5,815 nucleotides of DNA, from the NCBI GenBank assembly GCA_937871155.1, contig CALMXV010000391.1:1-5815 (forward strand). Direction: 5' to 3'. The notes under the pieces are model-generated. The model saw nothing but the letters and a program-made list of their open reading frames with translations. It was not told the DNA's origin and ran no database searches. The DNA comes from an uncultured Taibaiella sp. (GTDB lineage: Bacteria > Bacteroidota > Bacteroidia > Chitinophagales > Chitinophagaceae). Shown here in pieces: positions 5,503-5,815 of the stretch (the stretch's first letter is position 1; every line of letters begins with the position of its first letter). Both the position numbers and the translations under genes were made by a program.

Positions 5503-5714
5503 TAACGATTATTGGAGTAGCGAGGCTTTATCGTCTTATAAGGGCGATAAGCCTTAGACTTCGTTCTTGTCTGACGGTAGGTAGAAGGATCGTATCTGTA
5601 ACCTGCACCTCTATAGGATTCTCTAGGATAGGCATTTCTACTGCAAGAAGAAACGGCCATCACTAAGATAAACACGAAAGCAAGAAGACCTAAAGCTATA
5701 AATGACTTATTCAT
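5499..5714 (-). CDS. Small Tyr/Arg-rich lipoprotein, function unknown
   Basis: I do not recognise a family. From the ATG at 5714 the product has 71 residues: MNK, a hydrophobic stretch (SFIALGLLAFVFILVMA), and a lipobox VSSC with the lipidated cysteine at residue 24. The mature 48-residue tail is strongly basic and unusual, with about nine Tyr and nine Arg, many as Tyr-Arg or Arg-Tyr pairs, and ends NNRY. The residue after Cys is Ser, compatible with outer-membrane sorting; no acidic surface-export signal of the K-(D/E)2 type is seen just after the cysteine, so the tail probably faces the periplasm. Such a basic, aromatic tail could bind peptidoglycan, LPS or other anionic polymer; this is inference. 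The frame is open back to a TTG at 5750, but the ATG gives the canonical signal peptide. A -7 element lies at 5757-5764. It converges on iscX. Confidence 0.78.
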   Translation of the reverse strand: MNKSFIALGLLAFVFILVMAVSSCSRNAYPRESYRGAGYRYDPSTYRQTRTKSKAYRPYKTIKPRYSNNRY

Positions 5715-5756
5715 ACCGTCTAAAAATACAAAGGATTTACTAAAATGCAAGGGTTA

Positions 5757-5764
5757 CAAATATA
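5757..5764 (-). promoter_or_regulatory. -7 promoter element (TATATTTG) for the lipoprotein gene
   Basis: TATATTTG on the minus strand matches TAnnTTTG exactly and ends 42 bases before the ATG at 5714, predicting a leader of about 35 bases. There is no clear TTG at the -33 distance (about 5783-5790). A start here would lie downstream of the TTG at 5750 or nearly at it, which supports the shorter ATG start. Confidence 0.5.
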
Positions 5765-5815
5765 TTCCTTTCTTTTATTTGCTCTTGCGATGATAAATAC
5801 CGGAAAACTTAAACA

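Noticed and set aside
5481..5666. Plus-strand open frame across the iscX end and lipoprotein
   Set aside because: It overlaps iscX and is antisense to the lipoprotein; its Arg-rich translation has no signal peptide or family features.

Overview
The window looks like an ordinary chromosomal stretch from a member of the Bacteroidota. The evidence is low GC, start codons with no Shine-Dalgarno sequence, an elongator tRNA-Met of Bacteroidota type without an encoded CCA, and repeated copies of the TAnnTTTG -7 promoter element at 5' ends of genes. Gene content (a Pro/Thr-tailed exported protein, a plsC-like gene, a DUF2520 protein) fits Chitinophagales/Sphingobacteriales-like bacteria. That finer placement is inference.

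Layout. Positions 1-430 hold no gene I can support, only AT-rich sequence with a long AT hairpin. A minus-strand unit follows: a hotdog-fold acyl-CoA thioesterase (583-1026), then tRNA-Met(CAT) (480-553) with its own promoter overlapping the thioesterase 3' end, and a strong intrinsic terminator (431-469). Divergent from the thioesterase is a FAHD1-type fumarylacetoacetate hydrolase family enzyme (1146-1754), followed by an exported protein of unknown function with a Pro/Thr/Lys/Gln-rich tail (1876-2565). Next is a tight plus-strand operon, ung - plsC-like acyltransferase - Rossmann/DUF2520 protein (2613-4803), in which both junctions are 4-base ATGA stop/start overlaps. Then come an ISC-type [2Fe-2S] ferredoxin (fdx) and iscX, a pair that closes the classical isc operon but stands here without the rest of it. 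A small Tyr/Arg-rich lipoprotein lies on the minus strand and converges on iscX so closely that the two stop codons overlap.

How the genes relate. The content is housekeeping: acyl-CoA and phospholipid metabolism (thioesterase, acyltransferase), metabolite clean-up (FAHD1-like acylpyruvase/oxaloacetate decarboxylase), DNA uracil repair (Ung) and Fe-S cluster biogenesis (Fdx, IscX). I see no mobile element, CRISPR array, toxin-antitoxin pair, phage gene or defence module, and no convincing new multi-gene system. The points most worth a second look are the two uncharacterised envelope proteins, the stand-alone fdx-iscX pair, the conserved-looking promoter elements (one placed to give an almost leaderless mRNA) and the fused ung-plsC-DUF2520 operon. 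Several coding regions are annotated here with starts shorter than the longest open frame; the reasons are given in each entry.
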